DNA from: Calothrix sp. PCC 7716
GTDB taxonomy: Bacteria; Cyanobacteriota; Cyanobacteriia; Cyanobacteriales; Nostocaceae
Reading direction: 5' to 3'
Assembly (NCBI RefSeq): GCF_019977735.1
Contig: NZ_AP025018.1
Coordinates: forward strand, 186,001 to 250,000
Length of the DNA stretch: 64,000 bases
Part shown: positions 44,001-50,695 of the stretch, piece by piece
Position numbering within the stretch: the first letter of the stretch is position 1
How the letters are laid out: each line of letters begins with the position of its first letter
The notes under the pieces: model-generated
Told to the model about the DNA's origin: nothing
The model's database searches: none
The model's input: only the letters and a program-made list of their open reading frames with translations
Position numbers and translations under genes: made by a program

Positions 44001-45065
44001 GTCGTGAGTTTCTAGTACCGTTTGTTCAAAATTTGGTACAGGTTGTTCTATATTTGGCGCCGTTGCTTCTATATTATTGGATGTTTTGGTACTAGGTGTC
44101 TGGTTGGAAGCTTGCTGTAATGGTGTTATGTCGTGAGTTTCTAGTACCGTTTGTTCAAAATTTGGTACAGGTTGTTCTATATTTGGCGCCTTTAATTCTA
44201 TATTATTGGATGTTTTGGTGCCAGGTGTTTGGTTGGTAGCTTGCTGTAATGGTCTTATTTCAGATGTTTCTGGTACCGTTTGTTCTATATTTGGTACGGG
44301 TAATACTGTATTTAGCGCCGTTGTTTCTATATTTAATGCTTTTGTACCAGATGTCTGGTTGGAAGCTTGTTGTAATGGTGTTATGTCGTGATTTTCTGGT
44401 ACGGGTTGTTCAATATGAGTAGGCGCCGTTGTTTGTATATTTACTGAATTAATATCTGGTATCTGGTTATAAACCTGATTTTTTACGTTGTCTGGAAAAG
44501 CTAACGTAGAACCTAACCCCTCGACCTCCTTCCCTGCGAGAGAGGGGAGAGTATCTTTGCTTCCCTCTCCGATGTTGAGAGGGGTTGGGGGAGAGGTTTT
44601 CGCTGAGTTTTTCTTTTTTGGCTCAGTTTTAGCTTGTAATGCTGGTTTAGATTTTGGTTTTTTCTGAGATTTAGGGTTTTTAGTTGGTTTTGTTTGTTTA
44701 AATGTATTGAAATTATTTAAGTTATCTGCACTATCTATTTCTGCTTGCCTTTGGGTAGGAGCAGGTTCTAAGTTTGACAGTTTGTTTGAAATTGTAGTTA
44801 TTTCTTCTTGGTATCCGTCGTTTGGTGCTGGAAACAAATCAGTGTCTCCATCACTATCCCACTTATCCCAATTTAATAAAGTCTCAGGATTGAAAATAGT
44901 ATTGTTGTGATGACGCGGTAGTATAAATTTTGAGTCTGTGACTAACGGTTTATGGGTATGAATAAAGTTAGATTCTTGCCGCAATATTAATCTATTGGGT
45001 TGAAATAAAGATTTTCTTACTCCAAGTTCATTTACTTTATTTCCTAATGGTTGAGTATTTTCCAT
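41067..45065 (-). CDS. Giant repeat protein with tape-measure motif
   Basis: A 1332-residue, mostly disordered protein. Residues 1-190 are polar. Then come about 22 copies of a 35-residue unit (NIEATVPNFEQTVPETHEI then TPLQQASNQIPGTEPS), about 210-1000. Near 1110-1160 is FATGGQV followed by DTVPAMLTPGEFVINKANAQ, a sequence typical of phage tail tape-measure proteins. The C-terminus is charged and helical (ALAREVYSRLRQRLEIEQERQG). Flanked by the tube and tube-adaptor genes, it occupies the place of the Pvc14 length-determining protein. Three dispersed genomic repeats are embedded in frame. I recognise no enzymatic domain. Confidence 0.6.
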   Translation of the reverse strand: MENTQPLGNKVNELGVRKSLFQPNRLILRQESNFIHTHKPLVTDSKFILPRHHNNTIFNPETLLNWDKWDSDGDTDLFPAPNDGYQEEITTISNKLSNLEPAPTQRQAEIDSADNLNNFNTFKQTKPTKNPKSQKKPKSKPALQAKTEPKKKNSAKTSPPTPLNIGEGSKDTLPSLAGKEVEGLGSTLAFPDNVKNQVYNQIPDINSVNIQTTAPTHIEQPVPENHDITPLQQASNQTSGTKALNIETTALNTVLPVPNIEQTVPETSEIRPLQQATNQTPGTKTSNNIELKAPNIEQPVPNFEQTVLETHDITPLQQASNQTPSTKTSNNIEATAPNIEQPVPNFEQTVLETHDITPLQQATNQISGTEPSNIEAQAPNFEQTAPETHQITPLQQASNQTPGTEPSNIEATVPNFEQTAPETHQITPLQQASNQTPGTEPLNIEATVPNFEQTVPETNEITPLQQASNQTPGTEPSNIEATVPNIEQPVAQTNEITPLQRASNQILGTEPLNIEATVPNFEQTVPETHQITPLQQASKKIPGTEPSNIEATVPNFEQTVPETHEITPLQQTSNQIPGTEPSNIEAQTPNFEQTVPETHEITPLQQASNQIPGTEPSNIEAQAPNFEQTVPETHEITPLPQASNQIPGTEPSNIEAQAPNFEQTVPEANEISLLEQVDNQISGIEPSNIEATVPNFEQTVPETHEITPLPQASNQIPGTEPSNIEATVPNIEQTIPETHQITPLQKASNQIPSTEPSNIETMAPNIEQTVPEANEISLLEQVDNQISGIEPSNIEATVPDFEQTIPETHQITPLQKASNQIPGTEPSNIETMAPNIEQTVPEANEISLLEQVDNQISGIEPSNIEAQAPNLEQTAPETHEITPLQRDSNQIPGTEPLNIEATVPRTEQPVPETNEITPLQQAFKQTLGTEPLNIETMAPNIEQTVPETNEITPLQQASDQIPGTEALNMEAQAPNFEQAVPENHGIEPLQQASDQIPGTKPLPSKRVRNLLLNKRQNLLDASFLSMTADASFLSMTEVHILPVSSINVEAMAPNFEQAVPQASSDSHDVENDKVETNPLTQIPQRKDEKFSSLLLDGEGLGERFLVPQGFATGGQVTQLKVDNNQPIADSDTVPAMLTPGEFVINKANAQKHLNLLEHINKGGTAEDIVPKQAPESKAIQTKADETMSVKSQASAPHYSSPTLIFKKANTTNTFSDSNVDAPPQWSSVEDLLSINNESSSQSFDSYPIQKSSSYSHKAVDAEKDSNKTPNDIANDVKPITKSINSPSHKSFDSKEDDEIALEALAREVYSRLRQRLEIEQERQGTSRGRIPW
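41752..41798. repeat. CCTCTCCCCCAACCCCTCTCC interspersed repeat inside CDS
   Basis: A short stretch of the common cyanobacterial AACCTCTCCCCCAACCCC...GAGAAGGGAGG palindromic repeat. It is read in frame within the giant repeat protein as SSLLLDGEGLGERF. Confidence 0.75.
41957..42009. repeat. Two copies of CTGTCATGCTGAGGAACGAA repeat inside CDS
   Basis: Two direct 26-27 bp copies of CTGTCATGCTGAGGAACGAA+GCATCT, a dispersed repeat of bacterial and cyanobacterial intergenic regions. They are translated in frame (minus strand) as DASFLSMTADASFLSMTEVH. Confidence 0.75.
42060..44430 (-). repeat. About 22 tandem 105-bp coding repeats
   Basis: The 35-codon unit contains ACGGTTTGTTC, GGCGCC/GGTACC and TTCTATATTTGATGG on the plus strand. 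Units 13, 16 and 18 (counted from the N-terminus) form a variant family (NEISLLEQVDNQISGIEPS), so longer duplications of two to three units have spread within the array. Such arrays change copy number easily. Confidence 0.95.
44511..44600. repeat. Interspersed palindromic repeat inside CDS (ACCCCTC...GAGAGGTT type)
   Basis: About 90 bp with ACCTAACCCCTCGACCTCC at one end and GAGGGGTTGGGGGAGAGG at the other, forming a long imperfect stem. It is read in frame as TSPPTPLNIGEG...LPSLAGKEVEGLGS, the peptide typical of this repeat when captured by genes. Confidence 0.75.
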
Positions 45066-45097
45066 ATATTACAAAAATTATCGCGAAGGTTTTGAAA

Positions 45098-45613
45098 TTA
45101 TTTGGAAGCAAAAAACCCTGACTTGCTTCTTGTTGACTTATTGCCCCCGCCTTTTTCTTTCCCTACTTGTAATCCTTCATAAGCTAAAGTTAATTCTTCA
45201 ATTGCTGCTGCATTGCCATCTGCTTGTAAACTAGGCGCCTTCCATCCAATAGGAACAGCACCAATGAGTGTCCAACTCATCATTGTTTCGCCAGCTTGAT
45301 TAAAAACTAAGATATTTACATTGCGTCGAGATATTTTTTTATTTTCGTCAAAAACTTCACTTATCCAGTTCCAAAAGCCTGGATGGTCGGTAACACCTCG
45401 CTTTAATGTCACATCGTTAAATTCGGCGTGCCCTAAGTATACTCTTTGCTGGTCGTTAACACCTCCCTCGTGTATAATCTGTTTTTGAATTTGGGCGCCT
45501 AGTCCCGAACATTCAGTAAAAGATGCAGCAATCGCGCTCTCTATCTCGATATAAAATCGATTTGTTGTAACATAATTTAATTCGTGAGTAACGTTGCTAT
45601 TATTTCCTGCCAT
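45098..45613 (-). CDS. Tail tube protein (gp19-like)
   Basis: A 171-residue protein starting at ATG 45613, which overlaps the upstream stop as TAATG. The gp19 tube fold is visible: NRFYIEIESAIAASFTECSGLG, TLKRGVTDHPGFWNWI and VFNQAGETMMSWTLIGAVPIGWK, ending in the ELTLAYEGLQV strand. One of three tube-like paralogs in the window (others at 54855 and 55320). Being beside the tape-measure and adaptor genes, it may be the tube-initiator ring rather than the bulk tube. Confidence 0.88.
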   Translation of the reverse strand: MAGNNSNVTHELNYVTTNRFYIEIESAIAASFTECSGLGAQIQKQIIHEGGVNDQQRVYLGHAEFNDVTLKRGVTDHPGFWNWISEVFDENKKISRRNVNILVFNQAGETMMSWTLIGAVPIGWKAPSLQADGNAAAIEELTLAYEGLQVGKEKGGGNKSTRSKSGFFASK

Positions 45614-45852
45614 TAGAACCACCTTTTTTGACCGTAGTTATTTACTCTCTCACGTTGATTACGAATATCTTCGAGTAATAGTTCATACACTCGCTGTGTG
45701 AGTGTATTTAGTAAAAGTAAATCTTTAAGACATCTCTCTGCTTCATCAGAAACTCTACTAGAATTAGATACCGTCGAAATGTCAGCATATCCTGCTGTCC
45801 CACCAACATCTCCAAGCGGTGTAAAAAAAACTTCTCTTTTCTCTAAGTCCAT
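45613..45852 (-). CDS. Small eCIS-associated protein
   Basis: A 79-residue protein translationally coupled (TAATG) to the tube gene and first in the minus-strand block. The C-terminal half is helical (DEAERCLKDLLLLNTLTQRVYELLLEDIRNQRERV). The sequence ends in KRWF. I do not recognise the family. Size, position and coupling suggest a small adaptor or chaperone for the tube protein, similar to the short proteins present in many eCIS operons. Confidence 0.65.
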   Translation of the reverse strand: MDLEKREVFFTPLGDVGGTAGYADISTVSNSSRVSDEAERCLKDLLLLNTLTQRVYELLLEDIRNQRERVNNYGQKRWF

Positions 45853-45881
45853 AATTGCTACCTAACTTCAAAGAAACTCAA

Positions 45882-45920
45882 AGAAACCGGGCTTCTTATA
45901 GAAGCAGAAGCCCGGTTTCT
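45882..45920. repeat. AGAAACCGGGCTTCT/AGAAGCCCGGTTTCT hairpin
   Basis: Perfect 15-bp arms around a 9-base loop. It lies in the 304-bp divergent region between block B and the GDSL gene. The same arms recur twice at 51934-52087. The rest of this gap is AT-rich, with a candidate operator at 46100. Confidence 0.85.
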
Positions 45921-46099
45921 ATCTGTTTCTATCTAGGCTAAAGGTATACCTCGATAATCAAAAGTAGCCAAAAGTCGAACTTATACAGTAACGCGACAAA
46001 ATTCTTTACATGATTCTTATAAATTATGCTGCTATCTAAAGATTCTAAGTACAGATACGGTGGTAGTTTATTATTAGTGCTATAGTTACGTGAAATTAC

Positions 46100-46127
46100 A
46101 TATGTTTGTTCTAGTTAACGAACATAT
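46100..46127. promoter_or_regulatory. Inverted repeat, possible operator of the GDSL gene
   Basis: ATATGTTTGTT and AACGAACATAT are 11-bp arms with one mismatch and a 6-base spacer, 30 bp upstream of the GDSL start codon. There is no T run, so a protein-binding site is more likely than a terminator. The regulator is unknown. Confidence 0.4.
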
Positions 46128-46156
46128 AATAACCACAAGTAAATAATTATACAAGC

Positions 46157-47212
46157 ATGAGAAAGATATTAATAACTGCTGGATGTATTATTGTCTCTGT
46201 GATGTCCGCATCAAAAGCAGCAGCAGCGAGTTTAAATTTTAGTCAGTTTTTTGTTTTCGGTGATAGTTTATCTGATACGGGTAATTTATTTGCTGCTACT
46301 AGTGCATTAGGAAACCCAAGACCCGTACCTTTAACGACTTCAGGACAAAGAGCCTATTTTGAAGGACGTTTTTCTAATGGTCCAATATGGGTAGATTATT
46401 TTGGTGACGCAATTGGTAAGAAACCTACACCTTCTCTTTTAACCCCATTTTTTGGAACTCAAGGGGGTGTAAATTATGCTATCGGTGGCGCCGAAACAAG
46501 TGAGTTAAGTACTAACGTACCCGTACCAGGTATATTAGGACAAGTTAGTTCATTTCTTGGACAACCAGGCGTACCAGTTGATTCAAATGCTATTTACTCT
46601 ATTCTTGGTGGCGCCAATGATTACACTTCTGCGATTGACAATAAGATAGTACCGAATGTGAGTCAAGTCGTTAGTAATTTAACAGAGTCAATTAATAGAC
46701 TTGCTAACAAGAATGCCAAAAATTTCTTAGTTTTTAACTTGCCGAACCTGGGTGACACACCCCGAGGGAGCGCTGACAAACAAGCTCAACCATTATTAAA
46801 TGCTCTAACACAAGACCATAATAGGCAGTTAGCAATTGCTTTGAATGATGTTCGTAGCAAAAGACCGGATTTAAATATCTATTCGGTTGATTTTAATTCA
46901 CTCGTTCAAACATTGCGTAGTAATCCTGCACAATTCGGTTTTACAAATATTACTGGTTCTTGTCTAACTGGTAATAATGAATTGGCAACAGGTGTTTGTA
47001 CTAATCCGAATGAGTTTCTGTTCTTTGATGATGTGCATCCTTCTTCAGAGGCTCATAGGTTGCTTGCGAATGCAGCGCTAGCTTCAATTAAAGATGGAAG
47101 TAAGTCTATTCCTGAACCTTCGATGGGTTTGGGTTTATTAGCTCTTGCTGGTTTTGGCGCCACGCGAGTTGTTAAGCGTAAGAGTAAGAGTAAGAAGTTA
47201 GTGTATAAATAA
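46157..47212 (+). CDS. SGNH/GDSL hydrolase with PEP-CTERM sorting signal
   Basis: A 351-residue secreted esterase/lipase-like protein with a signal peptide (1-24, ending AAAA-S). SGNH blocks are present: FGDSLSDTGN with nucleophile Ser37, GGANDYTS (block III) and DDVHPSSEAHR (catalytic Asp-His). The C-terminus PEPSMGLGLLALAGFGATRV followed by basic residues is a PEP-CTERM surface-sorting tag. It would hydrolyse an acyl ester at the cell surface or in exopolysaccharide. It stands alone between the two eCIS blocks. Confidence 0.92.
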   Translation: MRKILITAGCIIVSVMSASKAAAASLNFSQFFVFGDSLSDTGNLFAATSALGNPRPVPLTTSGQRAYFEGRFSNGPIWVDYFGDAIGKKPTPSLLTPFFGTQGGVNYAIGGAETSELSTNVPVPGILGQVSSFLGQPGVPVDSNAIYSILGGANDYTSAIDNKIVPNVSQVVSNLTESINRLANKNAKNFLVFNLPNLGDTPRGSADKQAQPLLNALTQDHNRQLAIALNDVRSKRPDLNIYSVDFNSLVQTLRSNPAQFGFTNITGSCLTGNNELATGVCTNPNEFLFFDDVHPSSEAHRLLANAALASIKDGSKSIPEPSMGLGLLALAGFGATRVVKRKSKSKKLVYK

Positions 47213-47227
47213 ATGTAAGTGAGACTG

Positions 47228-47246
47228 CACAGGCAGGATGCCTGTG
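47228..47246. terminator. Hairpin between convergent genes
   Basis: CACAGGCA-GGA-TGCCTGTG has perfect 8-bp arms. It belongs to the dispersed GCAGGATGCCTG repeat type and sits between the convergent GDSL and FHA genes, so it may end both transcripts. It has no T run. Confidence 0.45.
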
Positions 47247-47265
47247 CTACAAACCAAACAGAAAG

Positions 47266-47862
47266 TTATGTAACAGATATGGTAAAGGTGACTAGACCAT
47301 CTTGACCTAGTTGTAAAGAGTCGCCGTTGAGTATACGGTAAGACACGCCGTTGTTGAGTAGGTTGCCGTTTAAATAAACACCATTTGTACTTGTATCAAC
47401 AATCATATAAGCATTTTGTGACCAGTCCCAGAAAACGCGGGCATGGCGCCGGGAAACTATACCTTCTTGAGGAATACCAGTTAGGTCTATTTCTGGTGGA
47501 GTTGGCATACTTTGGCTACGGCGCCCTATTGAACCTCCTTCACCAGCTAAGTAAAATTCTTTACCCGTGGAATGGATGAGTTTTAGAACTGGTAGTCTTT
47601 GAGGTGTTGGATTGTAGGCAGGTGGAGGTGGTGTATATCCACGTTGCTGATATTGCGTTGAATAATTTGAATATTCACCAGGAGGTTGATAGTTGGGCTG
47701 TTCTTTTACTGGGGTTTGAGGTTGAGGTGGTGGTGGGTTATTTGGTGTTGAAGGTATTATATTACCTAAAGGTGTTGAACACCAAGGACATACCTTGGCA
47801 TTATTGGGCAAGGCACGATTGAAATATTCACAGCTAGGGTTTGGACACCGATTTGCAGGCAT
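47266..47862 (-). CDS. Zinc-ribbon FHA domain protein
   Basis: A 198-residue protein. N-terminal zinc ribbon: CPNPSCEY and CPWCSTP (about 6-31). A Pro/Gln/Tyr-rich linker (about 38-90) precedes an FHA domain (about 95-195) with GRRS, SRRHARVF and TNGVYLNG, the residues that bind phosphothreonine. It is the last gene of a four-gene minus-strand operon and overlaps the pseudokinase gene by 29 bp. It is probably a reader of Ser/Thr kinase signals. Confidence 0.88.
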   Translation of the reverse strand: MPANRCPNPSCEYFNRALPNNAKVCPWCSTPLGNIIPSTPNNPPPPQPQTPVKEQPNYQPPGEYSNYSTQYQQRGYTPPPPAYNPTPQRLPVLKLIHSTGKEFYLAGEGGSIGRRSQSMPTPPEIDLTGIPQEGIVSRRHARVFWDWSQNAYMIVDTSTNGVYLNGNLLNNGVSYRILNGDSLQLGQDGLVTFTISVT

Positions 47863-49993
47863 AATTTATATCATTTGGCATAGGTTGTAATGGGACAAGA
47901 CCTACCTTAGTTAGCAAACACTGACCTTCGCGGGTTTTTAGCATTTCTGCAAAAATTAAACCCCCTGACTGACGACTATTGTCTTTAGGATACACTACAT
48001 ATAGGGGATAACCCAAAGGATAGTTTACTATTTCATTTGTGTGAAAGGTTTCTGTGTCAAAGTAGTTGGCTTTATCACATAAGTCGTCGTTAGGGTTGAT
48101 TGGACGTTTGTGAACCTTACGGAATAATGGTTGAATTGTTTGGTTGTTATTATCTACTATTGCCAGAGGATAACCTGCACATTGATTCCATGTTTTACTG
48201 AGAATACCAAAACTAATTATACCAGTATTTTGCTTTCTGTCGATTGCAGTACGCATTTGGCGATGGGTGTTGCCTGTGTTCTGTGGGGATTTGGCGATAT
48301 CATTAAATAAAGCAATGTCTTGGTCGTTTTTGAGAACTAGTTTTTTAAATTGCTGTCTCGCTTCTGGTTCAGTTGGGACTATTGGCTCAATGGTTAGATT
48401 AAACGGAATATTTGGGTTGATTTGTTTCCAATCTTTAATTTGACCTGTATATATTCCACGCAGTTGTTCTAGTGAAATTCTTCCATTTATGGCAAGGGGA
48501 AGGTTGAAGTTATTTTTGCTAAATGCTACGAACACTAACAATCCATCGTAAGCTATTGGCTTTTTATTTAAATCAATTGTAACTTTGTCTTCTAACGAGG
48601 TCATTGCAAAGTCAGTTTTGGAATTTTGGATGTTTTGGATAGGAGCGCTGGCTTTACTAATATCTTGAGATACTATTTTTTGATATGTAAATGTTGCTTC
48701 TGTTTCTGGTTTTGGTTTGGTTAATATATTTTCTAATCTCTTTTCGCTATCAGACTGTTGTGTTAATATAAAACTCCAAGTACTTTCACTTTCTATGGAG
48801 TAAGAAAAGTTACCTGAAGTAACGTTATTTACATCAGAGAAGTTTGCCACAAGTGCTTGCCAAGCCGAATTTTTATCTTCTGCTATTTCGTTTTGATGGC
48901 GCCGCCAAAGGAAGTACCATAAGGCGCCGGAGAGTAGTAAAATAAGTAATAATGTTAGACCTAACCAATATTTTTTAGATAAGCGCTTCTGCTTTTCTGG
49001 ACTCGTTTTTGGTTGTAAATTCCTGCTTTCGGTCTTTTGAGGAAGTTTTAACAGTTCTTGACGTGCAATTTCTGCACTAGGAAAGGGAGTATTGAGAGAA
49101 AGCAAACGATAAAGATATTGTTTTAAATAAATATCATCATCGGGCCATGCTAGATGGTCTTTGGGGTCAAGAAGTTGGTTTTTACCGACCCACAAATGAA
49201 ATGCGACTAATCCTAAAGCTTCTAAATCTTGTGCGGGTGTTTTTGCTGCTGTTTGAGATATGACTGGAGGAATAAATAGGTTTTCCCAGAGAGCAATATC
49301 ACAAAGATATGCGACAAATCTTTGTTTGTTTTCTACTTTTATTAATACGCTATCTAAATTAATGTTGCCATGCACTAAACCTTTTTGAATTCTATTCGAG
49401 GTAAAACGTAGTTTTTGAGTGTGCATGAATACGAGAGTTTGTATCACCTCATCTAAAAACTCACGAACTTGCTCCGGCGCCATTGCACCATTTCTTTTTA
49501 AGTACTGACTTAAGGTTTGAGATGGTTGTATATCTTTAGTAATTAAATAACAACGCTCTCCTTTTTCTGGTGCTATGGCTTCCCAAGTTTGAATTAAGCG
49601 AAAGTTTTGAACTCGACCATCTGCTAGCTCAACTCCTCCTACACTTCTAAAAGTCTCTTTACGCTGAAATGTTTCATCTTGGTTAAAACTACGACTCGGT
49701 AGTAAGTATTCTTTAATTAGTACTGGTTGTTGGTCTTTTATTTGTATGCCCGAATATAAACGTCCAAACCCTCGTACACCTAAGTACTTTGTTACTCGAT
49801 AACCGCCTCTATTTCCTTTGATTTCAGCTTCTTCGGGTAAAACTGCGGGAAAACCACACTCAAAACAGAATTTAGCACCTTTAAATTCTTGCATTGCTTC
49901 TAATGCTTTTACTGTTTCTAAGGGTTTATCGCAATTTAAAGCGTTATTATGAGTACAAGGATATTCTCTGTAGAACGATTCTGTAGATGTCAT
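47834..49993 (-). CDS. Pseudokinase fused to a PstS-like substrate-binding domain
   Basis: A 719-residue protein. Residues 1-55 contain a Cys cluster (YPCTHNN, CDKP, CFECGFPA). A kinase-fold domain (about 65-330) keeps the nucleotide-loop region and Lys94. The catalytic loop reads VHGNINLDS instead of HRDLKPDN and the DFG is CDIA, so catalytic Asp, Lys and Asn are lost. A transmembrane helix (about 352-372) leads to an extracytoplasmic domain (about 385-715) like phosphate-binding PstS/SphX proteins (IAYDGLLVFV, LRGIYTGQIKDW). The protein probably couples an external ligand to the cytoplasmic FHA/kinase network. Confidence 0.8.
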   Translation of the reverse strand: MTSTESFYREYPCTHNNALNCDKPLETVKALEAMQEFKGAKFCFECGFPAVLPEEAEIKGNRGGYRVTKYLGVRGFGRLYSGIQIKDQQPVLIKEYLLPSRSFNQDETFQRKETFRSVGGVELADGRVQNFRLIQTWEAIAPEKGERCYLITKDIQPSQTLSQYLKRNGAMAPEQVREFLDEVIQTLVFMHTQKLRFTSNRIQKGLVHGNINLDSVLIKVENKQRFVAYLCDIALWENLFIPPVISQTAAKTPAQDLEALGLVAFHLWVGKNQLLDPKDHLAWPDDDIYLKQYLYRLLSLNTPFPSAEIARQELLKLPQKTESRNLQPKTSPEKQKRLSKKYWLGLTLLLILLLSGALWYFLWRRHQNEIAEDKNSAWQALVANFSDVNNVTSGNFSYSIESESTWSFILTQQSDSEKRLENILTKPKPETEATFTYQKIVSQDISKASAPIQNIQNSKTDFAMTSLEDKVTIDLNKKPIAYDGLLVFVAFSKNNFNLPLAINGRISLEQLRGIYTGQIKDWKQINPNIPFNLTIEPIVPTEPEARQQFKKLVLKNDQDIALFNDIAKSPQNTGNTHRQMRTAIDRKQNTGIISFGILSKTWNQCAGYPLAIVDNNNQTIQPLFRKVHKRPINPNDDLCDKANYFDTETFHTNEIVNYPLGYPLYVVYPKDNSRQSGGLIFAEMLKTREGQCLLTKVGLVPLQPMPNDINYACKSVSKP

Positions 49994-50014
49994 AAAATAT
50001 GATGTCGATAAATA

Positions 50015-50695
50015 TCAAGTTTGAACTATTCCTAATTTGATAGCGGCGATAATTGCCTGAGTTCTGCTACTAACTTTCAATTTTTCAAATATACTTGTTA
50101 GGTGAGCTTTAACTGTGGCTACGGTGACATATAGGTTTTTGGCTATTTCTTCATTAGAGGCGCCGCTCGTTAGTAATTGCAAGACTTCTTTTTCTCTTTC
50201 TGTTAGATGTATTTGCTGAGAAGCTTTTGAAGAAGCATTAGCGTTTTGTTGAAAATAACGGAAAAATCCACTTGCTGCTTCTGGTGGCAAGTAAACTTCT
50301 GAGCGTAATACTGTGTTAATTGCATCACAAAGCTGATGAGCAACACGGCTTTTAAAAACATAGCCTGCGGCACCTTTTTGCATGGCTTTAAAAATCCAGT
50401 TATCTTCTTGGTGAGCAGATAGTATTAGTACTCTACCTGTATAAGAAATATCTTTTAACTTTTCCATTGCTGTAATTCCATCGCTATTTATTAGTTCCAT
50501 ATCTAGCAAAATTACATCTGGACTCTTTTGAATCACTAATTTGATAACTTGCTCAACACAGTCAGCTTCACCAATAACGTTCACGGGTAAAGAAGCACTG
50601 GTGTTATAAAAAGTTAGAAGAGTTTTTAAGCCTTGACGAAAGCGTTCTTCATCATCTACAAGTAAAATTGAAATTTGTTTATTTGTCATGTTCAT
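50015..50695 (-). CDS. NarL/FixJ-family response regulator
   Basis: A 226-residue protein. The receiver domain (about 7-125) has Asp14/Asp15, phosphoacceptor Asp65 (VILLDMELI) and LSAH. The C-terminal LuxR-type HTH (about 160-222: LTEREKEVLQLL, NEEIAKNLYVTVATVKAHL) binds DNA. It overlaps the histidine kinase gene by 17 bp, so it is its cognate partner. Targets may include this locus; that is inference. Confidence 0.95.
   Translation of the reverse strand: MNMTNKQISILLVDDEERFRQGLKTLLTFYNTSASLPVNVIGEADCVEQVIKLVIQKSPDVILLDMELINSDGITAMEKLKDISYTGRVLILSAHQEDNWIFKAMQKGAAGYVFKSRVAHQLCDAINTVLRSEVYLPPEAASGFFRYFQQNANASSKASQQIHLTEREKEVLQLLTSGASNEEIAKNLYVTVATVKAHLTSIFEKLKVSSRTQAIIAAIKLGIVQT

Noticed and set aside
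42060-44430. CRISPR array
   Set aside because: The 105-bp units are continuous coding repeats without unique spacers.
33533-45852. Type VI secretion system
   Set aside because: No TssJ/L/M membrane-complex genes or ClpV-type ATPase were seen, and the sheath is a single-chain phage/eCIS type rather than TssB/TssC.
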